From positions 1 through 8,229 of the forward strand of contig QANA01000052.1 of NCBI GenBank assembly GCA_003149735.1: 8,229 nt of DNA. The letters run 5' to 3'. The notes under the pieces were generated by a model, which saw only the letters and a program-made list of their open reading frames with translations, had not been told where the DNA came from and ran no database searches. A program made the position numbers and the translations under genes. This document shows positions 5,618 to 8,229 of this stretch, in pieces (position 1 is the first letter of the stretch; each line of letters begins with the position of its first letter). The stretch comes from Clostridiales bacterium (GTDB taxonomy: Bacteria; Bacillota_A; Clostridia; Christensenellales; Christensenellaceae).

Positions 5618-5645
5618 AGACCCATATCACAGGGATGGTCTTTTT
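5618..5645 (+). terminator. Possible second, weaker hairpin with T-tract before the start codon
   Basis: AGACC and AT (5618-5625, one bulged C) pair with AT and GGTCT (5635-5641), followed by TTTTT (5641-5645). It lies between the main riboswitch terminator and the GGAGG ribosome site (5651-5655). The stem is only 7 bp, so it may be a weak terminator, a pause site or chance. Confidence 0.35.
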
Positions 5646-5662
5646 CTGACGGAGGTTTTTTT

Positions 5663-6997
5663 ATGAGAATGTTATTGGTAGGTGCAGGCGCAGTCGGCGA
5701 GAGCATTCTGCGCATTTTGAAACAGCGAGACCCCGAAGCCCGGTGGCTGGAATTTGTGCTGGTCGGCGATTATCATGAGGACCGCGCCCGTGAAGTGGCA
5801 GCGTATTTGCAGGAGCCGGGCGCGCCCGTCCGTTTCGCACCCGTATTTGTGGATGCCAAAGATGAGCAGGGATTGATTGCGCTGATTCGCAGCCATCGCA
5901 TCGACTTCGTCATGGATGCGGCCGACCCTTACGTCAGCAATCACATCTTTGACGCAGCCTTTGCCGCCGGCGCCCGCTACGGCAATATGGGCACCTGGTC
6001 TGTCCCCAAAGAGCACCCCGCCTTCGGCCTTGGCATCGAAAACAGCTATGATCAGCCCATGACCCGCTATAATTTCGACCGCCATCAGGCATGGCAGCAG
6101 GCGGGCCTGCTGGCCTGCATCTGCATGGGCATCGATCCGGGCGTGGTCAACGTATTTGCCAAATACGCGGCGACGCAGCTGCTGGATACGCTGCGCGAAG
6201 TGCATATCAAGGATGGCGGCAACCTGACCGTGCCCGGCGCTTCGGAAGATACGCCCGTTTTCGGTTTCAATGTCTGGACGGTTTTGGATGAAGTGATGAA
6301 CCCCAATGTGGAATACGATGCCTCCCGCGGCGGCTTATGGGTGGAGGATGCTTTTGCCGGCGAAGAGGAATTCCCCATGCCCGAAGGGATCGGCAACAAC
6401 CGCCTGGTCAAAGTGGAACATGAAGAGACGGTGACGCTGCCCCGCTACCTAAAGCAATACGGCCTGCAGCGGGCCACTTTTAAAATTGCGCTGGATCCCG
6501 CCCTCATCCATGCCCTCAAGGTCATTGACGCCCTGGGCCTGCGCAGCCTGAAGCCGGTACAGGTGGATGGAGTACAAGTGATTCCCCGGGACGTAGTGGC
6601 CGCCTGCGCGCCCCAGCCCAAGGATATCGGCGCCGAAATGCAGGGCGCCATGTGTGTGGGGGCACATTGCCTCGGCACCCGGGGCGGCCGGGAACGGGAG
6701 CTGTTCCTCTACCAGATCTTCAGCCAGGAAACAGCGCTGGCCGACTGGGGTATGCAGGCGGTGGTGGCGCAGACCGGCTTTGGTGCGGCGCTGGCGATCG
6801 AGTGCATCGGCCGCGGCCTGTGGCAGGGGGCAGGTGTCTACTCGCCCGAATTCTTTGACCCGCAGCCCTATCTGCAGCTGATGGAGGAGGCCGGCTTCCC
6901 CTACGGCATTGCGGAGCGGCAGGATGGGCAGTGGCATATTCTGCGCCCCTGCTGCCTCACCCCGCAGACAGAAGCGCCCTCCGGCCGCCCGGCATAA
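5663..6997 (+). CDS. Saccharopine dehydrogenase family protein
   Basis: This 444-residue NAD(P)-dependent oxidoreductase belongs to the broad saccharopine dehydrogenase / LYS9-like family, which also includes carboxynorspermidine dehydrogenases. 'GAGAVG' (7-12) begins the Rossmann fold. 'DFVMDAADPYVSNHIFDAAFAAGARYGNMG' follows at about 86-115, matching the family's 'passive observer to acceptor' loop region. 'GIDPGVVNVFAKYA' (156-169) is the family's most typical motif and opens the catalytic/dimerisation domain. The C-terminal 15 residues are Pro-rich and probably disordered. ATG 5663 is chosen because GGAGG lies 7 nt upstream and the Rossmann fold starts at once; the frame stays open to TTG 5474, but that part is the riboswitch and terminator. 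Transcription should depend on the glycine-riboswitch-type leader, so the enzyme may work on an amino acid derivative linked to that ligand. The exact reaction cannot be named. Confidence 0.87.
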   Translation: MRMLLVGAGAVGESILRILKQRDPEARWLEFVLVGDYHEDRAREVAAYLQEPGAPVRFAPVFVDAKDEQGLIALIRSHRIDFVMDAADPYVSNHIFDAAFAAGARYGNMGTWSVPKEHPAFGLGIENSYDQPMTRYNFDRHQAWQQAGLLACICMGIDPGVVNVFAKYAATQLLDTLREVHIKDGGNLTVPGASEDTPVFGFNVWTVLDEVMNPNVEYDASRGGLWVEDAFAGEEEFPMPEGIGNNRLVKVEHEETVTLPRYLKQYGLQRATFKIALDPALIHALKVIDALGLRSLKPVQVDGVQVIPRDVVAACAPQPKDIGAEMQGAMCVGAHCLGTRGGRERELFLYQIFSQETALADWGMQAVVAQTGFGAALAIECIGRGLWQGAGVYSPEFFDPQPYLQLMEEAGFPYGIAERQDGQWHILRPCCLTPQTEAPSGRPA

Positions 6998-7027
6998 TGG
7001 GCAAACTCAGTTTCCGACATTTACAAC

Positions 7028-7058
7028 AAAAGCGGACGCCTCCCCGGCGCCCACTTTT
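7028..7058. terminator. Weak bidirectional terminator between convergent genes
   Basis: AAAAGCGGACGCC (7028-7040) pairs with GGCGCCCACTTTT (7046-7058) around a TCCCC loop, with two mismatches. Four T residues end the stem on each strand. It is the only candidate in the 72-bp gap between the two convergent genes. Confidence 0.6.
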
Positions 7059-7069
7059 ATTGATTTGCT

Positions 7070-8227
7070 TCAGATATGCCGATACGACTGCTCGATATAG
7101 CCCTGCAGCAGCTGCCGGAAAAGCTCGCTTTCCGGATCCAGCCCGCAGACCTCCCGCAGCACCGCTTCCACGCCCTTGCGTTCTTTCAAAATTGCCAGGC
7201 GGATGCTTTCCTCATCTTGAAAGCTGAAATAATTGACCGCACAGTACAGCACCGGTGCAAAGGCCTCCAGCGAAATGCCGTAGCCATGGCACAGCTCTGC
7301 CGCGCCGATGATGCGCTCATGCCGCCCCAGTTTGCGCATGGGGGAACGCGCCAATCGGGCGAGCGGGTCGGCCAGTGCCGCATTTTTATAGCACTGCAGG
7401 CGGCCGGCGAAATATTCGTCGATTTCCTGCTCGTCAAAGCCGTATTTCAGGCGCACCATTTCCCCGGCCGCATCCCATACTGCAAAAAGCACATCCTGAA
7501 TTTCATCGTCGGCCACTGCTTCCAGCGTAGTGGCATAGCCTTTTTTACTGCCCAGATAGGCCAGCACCGCATGGCCGATATTATTGAGATACAGTTTGTG
7601 GTAGTAATAGCGGTTGACATCGTCTGCCAGCTCGAAATATTCCGTATGCAGCACCAGCTGCGTATCCGCCAGTTCGCGGCGGGTAAGAATGGGCGGAATA
7701 AACTCCTCACTCACCCCATCGATGCGGCCATCCTCCCGCACCACCTTTTTGGAGATGCGCTCGATGGATGCATGGGAGACGCTCAGCCAGGCGGGCAGGC
7801 TGCCCAACTGACGGCGCAGTTCGCCCTCCACCAGTTCCCTGAGGCCACTGCCGTTTTCAAAAAGCAGAATTGCCAGCCGCTTTTGCCCGCTGCGCCTGCG
7901 CACCCAGCCCGCAATCGAGGCGGCTGCGGCAGCAAGGTTGGCAGCACCCACCGCCGTCACAATAAAATCCGCTTCAGCGGCAAATTCCGCCGTCTGCGCA
8001 TCCTCTACCCGCGCGGCGCAAATGCCGCGAATCTCCTGTTTTTTTATCTGGTCGCCGGAAACGGCGGTATACAAGTCGTACCCTCCGCGGCGGTTGATAT
8101 CCGAAATCACAGCATCGTCGATCTCCGCATAGCGGAAATCAAAGCCCAGCTGCGTAAAAATATAGCCGCTCACCGATTTGCCGATGGCGCCCGCGCCCAG
8201 TGCCAGACATTTCCCCTTCTGCTGCAT
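7070..8227 (-). CDS. Mannitol-1-phosphate 5-dehydrogenase / mannitol dehydrogenase family protein
   Basis: This 385-residue protein matches the mannitol dehydrogenase family in length and order; E. coli MtlD is close to 382. 'LGAGAIGKS' (10-18) is the N-terminal NAD-binding loop. 'FIVTAVG' (88-94) and 'LLFENGSG' (121-128) match conserved strands of the Rossmann domain. 'KLYLNNIGHAVLAYLG' (211-226) holds the K-x4-N-x2-H catalytic signature as Lys211, Asn216 and His219. 'MRKLGRHERIIGAA' then matches the C-terminal all-helical domain. The family reduces sugar phosphates such as fructose-6-phosphate to mannitol-1-phosphate. No PTS or mannitol regulator gene is in view, so the true sugar substrate is open (tagaturonate, fructuronate and altronate enzymes share the family). 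The start at ATG 8227 leaves only 2 bases upstream, so no ribosome site is visible, but its distance to the GAG loop suits the family. Confidence 0.85.
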   Translation of the reverse strand: MQQKGKCLALGAGAIGKSVSGYIFTQLGFDFRYAEIDDAVISDINRRGGYDLYTAVSGDQIKKQEIRGICAARVEDAQTAEFAAEADFIVTAVGAANLAAAAASIAGWVRRRSGQKRLAILLFENGSGLRELVEGELRRQLGSLPAWLSVSHASIERISKKVVREDGRIDGVSEEFIPPILTRRELADTQLVLHTEYFELADDVNRYYYHKLYLNNIGHAVLAYLGSKKGYATTLEAVADDEIQDVLFAVWDAAGEMVRLKYGFDEQEIDEYFAGRLQCYKNAALADPLARLARSPMRKLGRHERIIGAAELCHGYGISLEAFAPVLYCAVNYFSFQDEESIRLAILKERKGVEAVLREVCGLDPESELFRQLLQGYIEQSYRHI

Positions 8228-8229
8228 GA

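Noticed and set aside
5474..5662. N-terminal extension of the saccharopine-dehydrogenase-family protein
   Set aside because: The open frame continues upstream to a TTG, but this stretch is the riboswitch and terminator, and GGAGG before ATG 5663 fixes the start.

Overview
The window looks like a chromosomal segment of a Gram-positive (monoderm) Bacillota bacterium, probably a gut-type Clostridia relative, with fairly GC-rich coding sequence. This rests on the lipoteichoic-acid-synthase-type phosphoglycerol transferase, strong AGGAGG-type ribosome binding sites, intrinsic terminators with long T-tracts, a lipoprotein with a short signal peptide, an RNHCP-domain protein and a glycine-riboswitch-type leader. 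The genus cannot be named from the sequence. No rRNA, tRNA, CRISPR array, insertion sequence or phage gene was seen.

Layout. (1) 1-2253, plus strand: the 3' part of an LTA-synthase-family gene, then a diacylglycerol-kinase-family gene 26 bp downstream, closed by a strong terminator. They fit one pathway: the transferase releases diacylglycerol from phosphatidylglycerol and the kinase can return it to phosphatidic acid. (2) 2254-2985, plus strand: a long leader with a 23-codon open frame and an arrangement of three mutually exclusive RNA arms, then an RNHCP zinc-ribbon gene and a bidirectional terminator. (3) 3001-5250, minus strand: a small FMN-binding split-barrel (PPOX-type) protein, an unrecognised lipoprotein, and a creatininase-family amidohydrolase with its own terminator and promoter. 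(4) 5290-6997, plus strand: a consensus-like promoter, a leader of about 200 nt clearly related to tandem glycine riboswitches, a terminator that competes with the last riboswitch stem, and a saccharopine-dehydrogenase-family gene. (5) 7028-8227, minus strand: a mannitol-1-phosphate-dehydrogenase-family gene convergent with the previous one; its start lies 2 bases from the window edge.

The two most interesting signals are regulatory RNAs. The glycine-riboswitch-like leader at about 5336-5577 keeps the hallmark sequences and the leader-linker helix, but the P2 stems of both aptamers do not pair and the second aptamer has lost most of its core. It also precedes a dehydrogenase rather than a glycine cleavage or transport gene. 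It may be a singlet riboswitch with a 'ghost' second aptamer, or a variant with changed ligand. The second is the leader of the RNHCP gene. There an 11-bp perfect hairpin overlaps the end of a short open frame, and its 3' arm can instead pair with the Shine-Dalgarno sequence of the gene, which looks like a translational switch.
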